Positions 17,426 through 25,834 of a stretch of DNA of 64,000 nucleotides are shown here, piece after piece. Made by a program: the position numbers and the translations under genes. This DNA comes from JAZREA01 sp045660545 (GTDB lineage Bacteria > Bacillota > Clostridia > Monoglobales > Firm-18), in NCBI GenBank assembly GCA_045660545.1, contig JAZREA010000002.1:145002-209001 (forward strand), given 5' to 3'. Position 1 is the first letter of the stretch. The number at the start of each line of letters is the position of its first letter. The notes under the pieces were generated by a model. That model did not search any database and was not told the DNA's origin. It saw only the letters and a list, made by a program, of their open reading frames with translations.

Positions 17426-18085
17426 ATGTTAAAAATATATGCGCTTAACATAAACTTCTTAAAAGATGAAGAGATGTATAAAAAGGCTCTTTCCATACTG
17501 CCCGTACATAGACTTCGCGCTTTGGAGCGGATTACCCACGACCAAACGAGGCTTTTGTCTGTCGGGTCAGGACTGCTTTTAAAATACGGGTTTTTAAAGT
17601 ATGGCCTTGATGTGAATAAATTCCGCTTTGCGAAAACCGATAACGGCAAGCCGTATGTAGCAGAGTCAGACGCTCCCCACTTTAATATCTCCCATAGCGG
17701 CGACTACGCCGTCTGCGCCTTTTCGGATTATGATGTAGGGGTAGATGTCCAAAGGGTAGTTCCTGTTTCTAAAAAGCTCTTGGACTACGTCTGCACAGAG
17801 GCCGAGTCTGCGTGGATTCAATCTTTTTCGCCTTCTGCACGCGACGACGCGTTTTTTCGTCTTTGGACCGCGAAGGAAAGCTTAATCAAGCTTCTTGGCG
17901 GTAGCGTCCTGAAACTTCGCGATTTAGCTCTCTCGTTTGATGGCGGCGCTTTGTCAGCCCCGGGACGAAGCGCTCACTTTTTCGAATACTCTCTCGACGG
18001 CTATAAGCTTACCGCGTGCAGCGCACAGGAAGACTTTTGCGACGGAGTAAAAATAATACAACCGGAGGATGTTTTTGATGTATAG
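17426..18085 (+). CDS. 4'-phosphopantetheinyl transferase (Sfp type)
   Basis: 219 aa, typical of Sfp-type enzymes. It has FNISHSGDYAVCA, DVGVDVQ with the metal-binding Asp residues, and the signature FFRLWTAKESLIKL. It moves phosphopantetheine from CoA onto carrier proteins. No carrier protein or synthase gene lies nearby, so it may serve fatty-acid carrier protein or distant clusters. Overlaps the next gene by 8 bp. Confidence 0.92.
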   Translation: MLKIYALNINFLKDEEMYKKALSILPVHRLRALERITHDQTRLLSVGSGLLLKYGFLKYGLDVNKFRFAKTDNGKPYVAESDAPHFNISHSGDYAVCAFSDYDVGVDVQRVVPVSKKLLDYVCTEAESAWIQSFSPSARDDAFFRLWTAKESLIKLLGGSVLKLRDLALSFDGGALSAPGRSAHFFEYSLDGYKLTACSAQEDFCDGVKIIQPEDVFDV

Positions 18086-18521
18086 GATTATGTTTGTCTG
18101 CCACGGCAATATCTGCCGCAGCCCGATGGCAGAGTTTGTTTTAAAGGATATGGTTATAAAGCTCGGAAGAGAGGACGATTTTGTAATTTCGTCGTCCGCC
18201 ACCAGTACCGAGGAGATTTCAAACCCCGTCTACCCTCCTGCGAGGGCAGAGCTTGCGCGCCACGGCATATCCTGCGACGGTAAAAGGGCGGTTCAGCTTT
18301 CACAGGATGACTACGGAAAATACGACCTGTTTTTGTGTATGGATAGCTATAATGTCAAAAACGCCACACGCATTTTGGGTGGCGACGATAAGGTAAAGAA
18401 GCTTCTTTCCTATACAGGCAGCGACCGAGACGTTGCAGACCCGTGGTATAGCGGGGACTTTAAAAAGGCATATAGCGATATATATAACGGATGCAAAGCA
18501 CTTTTAGAGCAGATTTTATAA
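18078..18521 (+). CDS. Low-molecular-weight protein tyrosine phosphatase
   Basis: 147 aa from ATG 18078, preferred over ATG 18069 because GGAGG is 10 nt upstream of it. The P-loop CHGNICRSP (Cys nucleophile, Arg) is at the N-terminus and the general acid DPW lies near the end (VADPWYSGDF). Substrates are phosphotyrosine or phosphoarginine proteins; the second possibility fits Firmicutes generally but cannot be decided here. Confidence 0.92.
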   Translation: MYRIMFVCHGNICRSPMAEFVLKDMVIKLGREDDFVISSSATSTEEISNPVYPPARAELARHGISCDGKRAVQLSQDDYGKYDLFLCMDSYNVKNATRILGGDDKVKKLLSYTGSDRDVADPWYSGDFKKAYSDIYNGCKALLEQIL

Positions 18522-18534
18522 TCTGCTCTTTTTT
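18506..18534 (+). terminator. Terminator after the phosphatase gene
   Basis: Perfect 10-nt arms (18506-18515, 18520-18529), loop TTAT and a T run. Confidence 0.85.
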
Positions 18535-18551
18535 GTTGTACAAAAGGGCAT

Positions 18552-18588
18552 AAAAAAAGCAAGTAATCCATATCAGGATTACTTGCTT
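18552..18588 (-). terminator. Terminator of tRNA-Leu
   Basis: On the minus strand immediately after the tRNA CCA end: 14-nt perfect arms (18589-18576 and 18569-18556) followed by a T run (18558-18552). Confidence 0.85.
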
Positions 18589-18673
18589 TGGTGCGGCAAA
18601 TGGGACTTGAACCCATACGTCGTTTGACACACGCCCCTCAAACGTGCCTGTCTGCCGATTCCAGCACTGCCGC
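18589..18673 (-). tRNA. tRNA-Leu (anticodon GAG)
   Basis: 85 nt with encoded CCA. Acceptor GCGGCAG pairs with TTGCCGC; anticodon stem CACGT / GCGTG encloses the loop TTGAGGG, giving GAG; a long variable arm and the T arm ATGGGTTCAAGTCCCAT mark a class II leucine tRNA. Confidence 0.95.
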
Positions 18674-18686
18674 ATATTTTAGATGT

Positions 18687-18738
18687 TAATGACAATATCA
18701 AACCCCGGAATTTTTTAAAACCGGGGACGATTGTCATT
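18687..18738 (-). terminator. Hairpin downstream of rpsT
   Basis: On the minus strand, CCCCGG / CCGGGG arms around an AT loop, enclosed by TGACAAT / ATTGTCA. The following T tract is weak, so termination or transcript stabilisation is tentative. Confidence 0.45.
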
Positions 18739-18764
18739 TAAAGCACTAAGCTTTTCCTCGGAAA

Positions 18765-19028
18765 TTAGGCAACCGAGTTCAAAAGTAGTGTAAGCTGCGA
18801 CTTCTTTCTAGCGCAGTTGTTCTTGTGCATTATACCTTTAGCGCAAGCCTGGTCAAGCTTTTTAACAGCCGCCTTGTACGCTTCGGTAGCTACTGCCTTG
18901 TCACCGCCTGCAACAGCTGCTTCAAACTTCTTGATGTAAGTTTTAAGCTGTGACTTAATCATAGCGTTACGAAGAGTCTTTGTTTCGATAACCTTAACTC
19001 TTTTCTTCGCTGACTTAATGTTTGGCAT
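18765..19028 (-). CDS. rpsT: 30S ribosomal protein S20
   Basis: 87 aa from ATG 19028, set by AGGAGGTG 8 nt upstream and by the family N-terminus MPNIKSAKKRVKV. Basic three-helix protein with the usual CAKGIMHKNNCARKKSQL end. Binds 16S rRNA in the small subunit. Divergently placed from gpr, as is common in sporulating Firmicutes. Confidence 0.97.
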   Translation of the reverse strand: MPNIKSAKKRVKVIETKTLRNAMIKSQLKTYIKKFEAAVAGGDKAVATEAYKAAVKKLDQACAKGIMHKNNCARKKSQLTLLLNSVA

Positions 19029-19160
19029 ATAATAACACCTCCTGTGCACAAAGTACTTGCATATTATAGCACACATTTTTTGTAAATGCAAGAGTTTTTT
19101 GAATAATTTTTTACTAACGGGACAAATTAATGAATAGACATAGATATAAGGGGTGGTTTT

Positions 19161-20138
19161 ATGCTTGAAAAGAGAACTGATTTAGCCGTAGAGGCGCACG
19201 AGATGTACACCAAAAGCGAAAATATTTCAAAAGTAGAAGGAGTGCAGACAGACACACTTCGCACAAACGGCGTAACTGTAACAAGGGTAAAGATAACGAC
19301 ACCTCAGGCGAGCGAGGTTTTAAAAAAGCCGCCGGGCAATTATGTTACGCTTGAAATATCCGACTGCCTTCACAATAGCCGCGACAACTTCGATTGCGTA
19401 AAAAAGGTGTTGTCCGACGAGCTAAAAAGGATGATGCCCAAAGACAGCCCCGACTCCACCATATTGGTAGTGGGGCTTGGCAACCGCCACATAACCGCCG
19501 ACGCCCTTGGACCTAAGGTGGTGGACGGCCTTTTGGTAACAAGGCACCTTTTCGAGCTTATGCCCGACGAACTCGAAAACGGAATTTCCCCCGTGTGCGC
19601 GCTCTCACCCGGCGTTTTGGGGCTTACGGGCATAGAGACGGGCGAAATAATACGTGGCGTAACCGACAGAGTAAAGCCCGATGTGATTATAGCAATCGAC
19701 GCGCTCGCGTCGCGTAGCATCAGCCGCGTTATGACGACAATACAGCTTTCCGACACAGGCATCACTCCCGGTGCAGGCATAGGTAACGTGCGTGCGGGCA
19801 TAAGCGAGGAGACGCTAAACGTCCCCGTAATAGCAATCGGCGTGCCGACAGTGGTGGACGCCGCTACAATGGCAAACGACACAATAGACATGGTCATAGA
19901 CACCATAATCAATCAGACAAAAGGCGACAGCAAAATCTACGACGCTCTGCAAAGCCTCGATAAAAGCGAAAAGTATCACCTGATCGACGAGGTGTTAAAC
20001 CGGTCTTTTACCAATCTTGTAGTAACACCCAAAGAGGTTGACGAAATAATAGACGACCTTGCCGAGATTATATCAGACGGCATAAATATATGCGTCCATT
20101 CGTGTATAAATACCAAAAACGCCCAAAGATACAGTTAG
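19161..20138 (+). CDS. gpr: Germination protease GPR
   Basis: 325 aa. The N-terminus KRTDLAVEAHEM carries the propeptide/processing region of this A25 family, and TILVVGLGNRHITADALGP and SPGVLGLTGIETGEI are family landmarks. GPR is stored as a zymogen in the spore and degrades small acid-soluble proteins on germination. Its presence shows that the organism belongs to an endospore-forming lineage. Followed by spoIIP, as in other Firmicutes. Confidence 0.96.
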   Translation: MLEKRTDLAVEAHEMYTKSENISKVEGVQTDTLRTNGVTVTRVKITTPQASEVLKKPPGNYVTLEISDCLHNSRDNFDCVKKVLSDELKRMMPKDSPDSTILVVGLGNRHITADALGPKVVDGLLVTRHLFELMPDELENGISPVCALSPGVLGLTGIETGEIIRGVTDRVKPDVIIAIDALASRSISRVMTTIQLSDTGITPGAGIGNVRAGISEETLNVPVIAIGVPTVVDAATMANDTIDMVIDTIINQTKGDSKIYDALQSLDKSEKYHLIDEVLNRSFTNLVVTPKEVDEIIDDLAEIISDGINICVHSCINTKNAQRYS

Positions 20139-20162
20139 CTCCAAGTTGTCATAAAACATAAA

Positions 20163-20199
20163 ACACCTCCATAATTATTAATATGGAGGTGTCTTTTTT
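20163..20199 (+). terminator. Hairpin/terminator overlapping the spoIIP ribosome site
   Basis: Perfect 10-nt arms ACACCTCCAT (20163-20172) and ATGGAGGTGT (20183-20192) followed by seven T-rich positions. The 3' arm contains the GGAGGTG Shine-Dalgarno of spoIIP, and the TTG start begins at 20198 at the end of the T run. Confidence 0.75.
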
Positions 20200-21292
20200 G
20201 AAATTTTGCAAAAGAAAATTAAAAGCTCTGATTGTTTTAATAGTGATAGCCGCTGTGCTGACTTTTTTTATCGTCAGTAAAAGTGTGCCCACGTTTAATC
20301 TTGATATAATTGACGAAGGCATAGCCTCTCGCCTTATAGGCGAAACTATGCCTGCTTTTTATACATTCGTAAAAGCTGATGGCGACTTTTTAAGTAAGCT
20401 TGCCTTCGGCTTTGATGTCGGCAACCCTGTGTCTGTAATCACCAGCAACCTTTTGGTGCTCGCGGCGGTAAAAGAGCCTGAGCCCGCTCCGCCTCCTGCC
20501 GAACCACCGCCGGATTTAACGGACGCAAAGCCGATAAAGGAGATGTCAATCAACGGCACGTCCGGTAATAGCGTACAGGTCAAAAACGCGACAACATATA
20601 CCTTTAATACAGCCGAGCTCCTCTTGGAGCCTCTTGCTTTTGACTTTAATGCGGACGGCCCGCTTGTGCTTATAGTGCATAGCCATTCGTCAGAATCCTA
20701 CACCGCGACCGATAAAAACTATTATCTTCCCACAGACCCCGACAGAACGGAGGATATAAACTATAACGTAGTCCGCGTCGGCACCGAGATAGCCAAAACT
20801 TTGGAGAAAAAAGGCATACCTACCCTGCACGATACCTCTCTTCACGACTATCCGTCCTATAACGGCTCGTACAAAAGCTCGCTCGCCTCGGTAGAGAGCT
20901 ATCTGGAAAAGTACCCGTCCGTAAGGATGGTTCTTGATATACATAGAGACTCGATGGTCCAGTCCGACGGCACGAAGCTAAAGCTCGTGTCGGATATAGA
21001 CAACAAAAAAGCAGCACAAATAATGCTGCTTACAGGGAGCGACCAGGGTGGCCTCCACCACCCCGACTGGCGAGAAAATTTAAAGTTCGCCATAAAGCTC
21101 CAAAACGTTATTAATAAAATGTACCCCACGCTCGCCCGCCCCGTCAGCTTCACTAAGGAGCGCTATAATACGCATACTACTAAGGGTTCAATTATAATCG
21201 AGGTCGGCACAACCGGCAACACTCTGGAAGAGGCTCTTGTGTCTGCCGAAATGATTGGTAACGCCGTTGCAAGCTTTATCAACAATAACTAA
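20198..21292 (+). CDS. spoIIP: Stage II sporulation protein P
   Basis: 364 aa from TTG 20198 (GGAGGTG upstream). An N-terminal transmembrane segment (about residues 10-28), a Pro-rich linker (PEPAPPPAEPPPDL) and a SpoIIP amidase/endopeptidase domain with HSHSSESY and VLDIHRDS. It degrades peptidoglycan with SpoIID and SpoIIM during engulfment, acting from the mother-cell membrane. A C-terminal TKGSIIIEVGTTGNTLEEA segment completes the domain. Confidence 0.95.
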   Translation: MKFCKRKLKALIVLIVIAAVLTFFIVSKSVPTFNLDIIDEGIASRLIGETMPAFYTFVKADGDFLSKLAFGFDVGNPVSVITSNLLVLAAVKEPEPAPPPAEPPPDLTDAKPIKEMSINGTSGNSVQVKNATTYTFNTAELLLEPLAFDFNADGPLVLIVHSHSSESYTATDKNYYLPTDPDRTEDINYNVVRVGTEIAKTLEKKGIPTLHDTSLHDYPSYNGSYKSSLASVESYLEKYPSVRMVLDIHRDSMVQSDGTKLKLVSDIDNKKAAQIMLLTGSDQGGLHHPDWRENLKFAIKLQNVINKMYPTLARPVSFTKERYNTHTTKGSIIIEVGTTGNTLEEALVSAEMIGNAVASFINNN

Positions 21293-21324
21293 TTGTTGTG
21301 TAGGGCAAAAAATAATATAATTCC

Positions 21325-21353
21325 TTGACTTTTATGGGACATAATGGTATAAT
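21325..21353 (+). promoter_or_regulatory. Promoter of the SCIFF operon
   Basis: TTGACT (21325-21330), exactly 17 nt, TATAAT (21348-21353), about 40 nt before the precursor start. Confidence 0.85.
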
Positions 21354-21392
21354 GATATAAAAGTTAAAAACAATTTGTTGGAGGATATAGAA

Positions 21393-21539
21393 ATGACAAG
21401 AATTAAGACTATTGAAACAAAAGATGTTGCAAAGACAGTTAAAAATGGTGGTTGTGGTGAATGCCAGACATCTTGCCAGTCAGCCTGCAAAACTTCTTGC
21501 GGTGTTGCTAATCAGCAGTGTGAAAACAAAAATAAGTAA
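21393..21539 (+). CDS. scfA: SCIFF peptide precursor (six cysteines in forty-five)
   Basis: 48 aa, too short for ordinary gene calling. GGAGG lies 8 nt upstream. The N-terminal half (TRIKTIETKDVAKTV) is the conserved leader, and the C-terminal half holds six cysteines at 21, 24, 28, 32, 36 and 43. This is the SCIFF pattern, near universal in Clostridia. The partner radical SAM enzyme follows after a small hairpin. Known SCIFF maturation adds thioether links from Cys to a residue's carbon (ranthipeptide class); the biological role is not established. Confidence 0.93.
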   Translation: MTRIKTIETKDVAKTVKNGGCGECQTSCQSACKTSCGVANQQCENKNK

Positions 21540-21551
21540 TTAAAAATCATT

Positions 21552-21581
21552 AAACTGCCGCCTAAATTGACGGCAGTTTTT
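21552..21581 (+). terminator. Attenuating hairpin between SCIFF precursor and maturase
   Basis: 9-nt perfect arms (21552-21560 and 21571-21579) with a short T run. Probably keeps the precursor in excess over the maturase. Confidence 0.7.
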
Positions 21582-21600
21582 AGTTTAAAGGAATGAATTT

Positions 21601-22974
21601 ATGGTACATCAGTATAAATTAAACGGATATAATATAGTTCTTGATACTGCAAGCGGTTCTGTTCACGTTGTAGACGAGGTGGCATATGATATAATTGCAA
21701 TGTATAAAGAAAAAAGCCGTGAGGAAATCATAGCTGAAATTTTGCAAAAATATTCCCACCTTCCCGATGTGAATGAATCTGAAATTAATGAATGTCTTGA
21801 CGATATTAAATCACTTGAAGAAAGTGGCAAGCTTTTTTCAGAGGACAAGTATGAGGAACTTGCTAAAAATTACAAGTCAACAACTAATGTTGTAAAGGCG
21901 CTTTGTCTGCATGTAGCACACACATGTAATCTTAACTGTTCATACTGCTTTGCAAGTCAGGGCAAGTATCAGGGAGAGCGTTCGCTTATGAGCTTTGAGG
22001 TAGGAAAGCAGGCTTTTGATTTCCTTGTTGCAAATTCAGGCAGCAGACGCAATCTTGAGGTTGATTTTTTTGGCGGAGAACCTCTTATGAATTGGGATGT
22101 TGTGGTGAAACTTGTGGAATATGCGCGAAGCATAGAAAAAGAAAACAACAAAAACTTTCGTTTTACCCTTACTACGAACGGAGTTCTGCTTGATGACGAA
22201 AAAACAGAGTTCTTAAATCGTGAAATGAGCAATGTGGTTTTAAGTCTTGACGGCAGAAAGGAAGTTCACGACCATTTCCGAAAGGATTACAATGGTAATG
22301 GCAGCTACGACCTTATCCTTCCAAAATTCAAGAGATTTGTGGAAAAACGTGAAGGTAAAAATTACTATATGCGAGGAACCTTTACTCATAATAATACAGA
22401 TTTCACAAAGGATATTTTACATATGGCAGATATGGGCTTTACAGAACTTAGTATGGAGCCTGTCGTGTGCCCTCCCGGCGACCCCTATGCTCTGACAGAG
22501 GCGGATTTGCCTAAGGTTTTTGAGGAGTACGAATTTCTTGCAAAGGAAATGATAAAAAGAAAGAAGGAAGGCCGTCCGTTTACATTCTATCATTATATGC
22601 TTGATTTAAAGAACGGTCCGTGTATATACAAACGAATTACCGGCTGCGGTTCAGGAACAGAATATATGGCTGTTACGCCGTGGGGTGAACTGTTCCCTTG
22701 TCATCAGTTTGTTGGTGATGAAAAATACAGTCTTGGCAATATTTGGGACGGTGTGAAAAATACTGCAATTCAGGATGAGTTTCGCAAATGCAATGCCTAT
22801 TCCCGTCCGGAATGTAACGACTGTTGGGCAAGACTTTATTGCTCCGGCGGCTGTGCGGCAAATTCATATCACGCAACAGGCAGTATAGGCGGAATTTACG
22901 AATACGGATGTAAACTTTTTAAAAAGCGTATTGAATGTGCAATTATGATGCAAATTGCCGAGGAAGAAGAATGA
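21601..22974 (+). CDS. scfB: SCIFF radical SAM maturase
   Basis: 457 aa. The first 95 residues resemble a PqqD-like leader-binding domain (DEVAYDIIAMYKEKSREEI). The radical SAM cluster is CNLNCSYC (Cys109/113/116), with GGEP at 158-161. The C-terminal SPASM region carries cysteines in GCGSGTEYMAVTPWGELFPC and in RPECNDCWARLYCSGGC for two auxiliary [4Fe-4S] clusters. It forms the thioether cross-link in the peptide encoded just upstream. GGAATG precedes the ATG, and its stop overlaps the next start. Confidence 0.95.
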   Translation: MVHQYKLNGYNIVLDTASGSVHVVDEVAYDIIAMYKEKSREEIIAEILQKYSHLPDVNESEINECLDDIKSLEESGKLFSEDKYEELAKNYKSTTNVVKALCLHVAHTCNLNCSYCFASQGKYQGERSLMSFEVGKQAFDFLVANSGSRRNLEVDFFGGEPLMNWDVVVKLVEYARSIEKENNKNFRFTLTTNGVLLDDEKTEFLNREMSNVVLSLDGRKEVHDHFRKDYNGNGSYDLILPKFKRFVEKREGKNYYMRGTFTHNNTDFTKDILHMADMGFTELSMEPVVCPPGDPYALTEADLPKVFEEYEFLAKEMIKRKKEGRPFTFYHYMLDLKNGPCIYKRITGCGSGTEYMAVTPWGELFPCHQFVGDEKYSLGNIWDGVKNTAIQDEFRKCNAYSRPECNDCWARLYCSGGCAANSYHATGSIGGIYEYGCKLFKKRIECAIMMQIAEEEE

Positions 22975-24293
22975 ATACTCCAATAGCTGATTTTGTAAAA
23001 GATTATGCACAAAAAAATAAGTCACGCTTTCATATGCCCGGACATAAAGGAAAATGCTTTTTGGGTGTTGAAAAGTATGATATTACCGAAATTGACGGTG
23101 CAGATGTTTTAAGCACGGCCAAAGGTATTATATACGAAAGTGAAAAAAACGCATCTTCACTTTTTAAAACTGCACATACATATTACACAACTCAAGGCTC
23201 AACAACTGCCATTTATGCTATGCTTGCACTTGTTCAAAAGACAAACGGTATTATACTTGCGGCACGTAATGTTCACAAGTCGTTTATCCATGCTTGCGCA
23301 ATTCTTGATATGGATGTAGAGTGGCTTGTGCAGAATGAAAATTCTAACGTGCTAAAATGCGAGGTTACGGCAGAAACAGTGGAGGAAAAAATACTTACTG
23401 CAAGTGAAAAACCTGTGGCTGTGTACCTTACTTCCCCGGACTATCTTGGGAATATTCAGAATATACCAAAAATTGCACAAGTATGCACAAAATATGATGT
23501 TCCTCTTTTGGTGGACAATGCCCACGGTGCATATCTCGGGTTTCTTGAAGAATCTATGCATCCAATTAATCTTGGTGCGACGGTGTCCTGTGATTCTGCT
23601 CACAAAACTCTTCCCGTACTAACAGGTGGTGCTTATCTTCATATTTCAAAGAATGCTCCTGTAAAATTTCTTGATAATGCGAGAACTTCGTTGGCACTTT
23701 TTTCGTCAACAAGTCCGTCATATCTTATTTTGCATTCATTGGATTTGTGTAATCGCTATATAAAGTACCACATCGGAGAAGACCTTAAAAAATGTGTAAG
23801 CAAAATAAAGGAGATCAAGTGTTTTATTAAAGAAAAAGGTTTTTGTGTTTTGGACAGTGAGCCTTTAAAGATTACGGTAGATTGTTATGCGTCGGGATAT
23901 ACCGCAGCAGAGCTTGCAAACATTCTGCGTGATAATGGCGCAGAGCCTGAATTTTATGATGATAGATTTCTTGTTCTGATGCTTACTCCGCAAAACGACG
24001 ACGGTGATTTTGAATTATTAAAGAAAATATTTTCTGAACTAAAACTAAAAAAAGCCATCTCTGTAAATGGGCTTGAAGTCAGACTTCCTGTAAAAAAGAT
24101 GTCTGTACGTGATGCGGTTTTTGCAGAAAGTGAAATGGTGGATGTCGACCAATGTGTAGGCAGAATCTGTGCCGCACCTACAGTTTCTTGTCCGCCGGCT
24201 GTGCCGATAGCCGTAAGCGGAGAAGAAATAACAAAGGAAACAGTAGAACTTTTGAAATATTACGGTATGGAAAAAATACTGGTAGTAAAGTAG
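22971..24293 (+). CDS. Orn/Lys/Arg decarboxylase-family PLP enzyme
   Basis: 440 aa from ATG 22971, overlapping the maturase stop as ATGA with a GAGGAAG site. Fold-type I PLP enzyme: KSRFHMPGHKG near the N-terminus, a PLP lysine in SCDSAHKTLPVLTGGA, and the small C-terminal domain PPAVPIAVSGEEITKE typical of the group. The short Clostridium/Bacillus branch includes arginine decarboxylase SpeA and YaaO. It would supply agmatine or cadaverine-like amines. Coupling to the SCIFF maturase is by position only. Confidence 0.85.
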   Translation: MNTPIADFVKDYAQKNKSRFHMPGHKGKCFLGVEKYDITEIDGADVLSTAKGIIYESEKNASSLFKTAHTYYTTQGSTTAIYAMLALVQKTNGIILAARNVHKSFIHACAILDMDVEWLVQNENSNVLKCEVTAETVEEKILTASEKPVAVYLTSPDYLGNIQNIPKIAQVCTKYDVPLLVDNAHGAYLGFLEESMHPINLGATVSCDSAHKTLPVLTGGAYLHISKNAPVKFLDNARTSLALFSSTSPSYLILHSLDLCNRYIKYHIGEDLKKCVSKIKEIKCFIKEKGFCVLDSEPLKITVDCYASGYTAAELANILRDNGAEPEFYDDRFLVLMLTPQNDDGDFELLKKIFSELKLKKAISVNGLEVRLPVKKMSVRDAVFAESEMVDVDQCVGRICAAPTVSCPPAVPIAVSGEEITKETVELLKYYGMEKILVVK

Positions 24294-24305
24294 TACTAAT
24301 TAAAA

Positions 24306-24350
24306 AATCCCAAGGAAACTTCGTGTTTTCCTTGGGATTATTTGTTTTTT
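24306..24350 (+). terminator. Terminator between convergent genes
   Basis: Perfect 13-nt arms (24306-24318 and 24327-24339) with T-rich tail; the A-rich left flank lets it work for the minus-strand gene as well. Confidence 0.8.
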
Positions 24351-24367
24351 GGACAAGTGAATAATGT

Positions 24368-25654
24368 TTAATTCTTTCCATCCAATTTTACAAGATTTTT
24401 TTCATAAAGTTTTTGTAAAGACATCAAAATTCCGTACTTTGCGTGATCCCATGTTAACCCGCCCTGGAAATATACCGCATACGGAGGACGAATCGGTCCG
24501 TCCGCGCTAAGCTCAATGGACGAGCCTTGAATAAACGCCCCTGCCGCCATTATAACGTCGCTGTCGTATCCCGGCATAGCCCAAGGCTCAGGGTCAAGAT
24601 GGCTGTCCACAGGCGCCGCCGCCTGAATACCCTTGCAAAAGGCGATCATCCTCTCCGGCGAGCCAAGCTCAACCGCCTGTATTATGTCGTGTCGGCTCTC
24701 GCTTCCGTTTGGAACTACGTTAAAGCCGAGCTTTTCGTAAATGTTAGCTGCGAAAACAGCTCCCTTAACAGCCCCTGCCACAACTGTTGGCGCGAGGAAG
24801 AATCCCTGGTACATCGACTGTATTATGCCTAAGTTTGCGCCTACCTCCTGGCCGAGTCCGGGTGCGGAAAGCCTGTAAGCGCATCTCTCTACACATTCTT
24901 TCGTTCCGCATATGTATCCGCCTATCGGTGCGAGCCCTCCCCCGGGGTTTTTAATTAGTGAGCCGACTATCATGTCCGCCCCAAAGTCCGAAGGCTCAAC
25001 CGTTTCGACAAATTCGCCGTAGCAGTTGTCCACCATGCAGATTAAGTCAGGCTTAATACCTTTAACAAATTTTATGAGTTCTGCTATCTCCGCTACCGAA
25101 AAGGTGCGCCTTGTCTGGTATCCTTTCGAGCGCTGAATGGTAACAAGCTTCGTTTTTTCGTTTATTGCGTTTTTAATCCCGTCCCAGTCAAAGCCTCCGC
25201 CTTCCGGTAGGTCAACCTGACGGTATGTTATGCCAAATTCTTTTAACGAGCCGATAGACTCCCTTATTCCAATTACTTCCTCTAAGGTGTCGTAAGGCTT
25301 TCCGACAGGGGATAAAAGCTCGTCCCCGGGCCTTAGGTTTGCGCTAAGAGCGGTAGCCAGCGCGTGCGTTCCGCAGGTAATCTGTGGGCGGACAAGCGCC
25401 GCTTCGGTGTGGAACGTGTCTGCATATACCCTTTCTAAGTTGTCTCTGCCCTCGTCGTTGTATCCGTACCCCGTAGTAGCCATAAAGTGTGTGGCGTTTA
25501 CGTTGTTTTTGTGCATAGCGCCTATTACTTTAAGCTGGTTGTACTCTGCTGTACGGTCTATCTCGTCGAAACGGTCTTTTAACTCGCCTAAAACCTTTTC
25601 GCCAAACTCGTAGACTTCTTTTGATATTCCCAGTTCCTTGTAAATTTCGTACAT
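24368..25654 (-). CDS. Methionine gamma-lyase family protein (YnbB-like)
   Basis: 428 aa from ATG 25654, preceded by AAAGGGG. Fold-type I PLP enzyme of the PF06838 group, sometimes labelled aluminium resistance protein. Visible features include the PLP-phosphate region GTHALATALSANLRPGDE, the Asp of CMVDNCYGEF and the PLP lysine region VGSLIKNPGGGLAP. A C-S lyase acting on methionine or a related thioether is the family assignment; the substrate is not fixed by sequence. It is a single-gene unit with its own promoter. Confidence 0.85.
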   Translation of the reverse strand: MYEIYKELGISKEVYEFGEKVLGELKDRFDEIDRTAEYNQLKVIGAMHKNNVNATHFMATTGYGYNDEGRDNLERVYADTFHTEAALVRPQITCGTHALATALSANLRPGDELLSPVGKPYDTLEEVIGIRESIGSLKEFGITYRQVDLPEGGGFDWDGIKNAINEKTKLVTIQRSKGYQTRRTFSVAEIAELIKFVKGIKPDLICMVDNCYGEFVETVEPSDFGADMIVGSLIKNPGGGLAPIGGYICGTKECVERCAYRLSAPGLGQEVGANLGIIQSMYQGFFLAPTVVAGAVKGAVFAANIYEKLGFNVVPNGSESRHDIIQAVELGSPERMIAFCKGIQAAAPVDSHLDPEPWAMPGYDSDVIMAAGAFIQGSSIELSADGPIRPPYAVYFQGGLTWDHAKYGILMSLQKLYEKNLVKLDGKN

Positions 25655-25723
25655 TTTTCGTGCCCCTTTTTGCTTAAAAAGTACGGTGCAAATAAGCTTT
25701 TGCATGGTTTAAAATATATAAAA

Positions 25724-25752
25724 AGTATATTATATTTTCCTTTTTTTGTCAA
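25724..25752 (-). promoter_or_regulatory. Promoter of the YnbB-like gene
   Basis: Minus strand TTGACA (25752-25747), 17-nt spacer, TATACT (25729-25724). Confidence 0.8.
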
Positions 25753-25767
25753 TCACAATATTTTATC

Positions 25768-25796
25768 TTGATAAATATAATGTAGTATGGTATTAT
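25768..25796 (+). promoter_or_regulatory. Promoter of the cysteine synthase paralogue
   Basis: TTGATA (25768-25773), 17-nt spacer, TATTAT (25791-25796). Confidence 0.7.
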
Positions 25797-25834
25797 GTTA
25801 TAGATTCAGTACATATTGAAATGGAGACAAAATA

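Noticed and set aside
19101..19150. Sigma-G type promoter before gpr
   Set aside because: Candidate GAATA and CATAGAT boxes are about 33 nt apart, not the expected 17-18.
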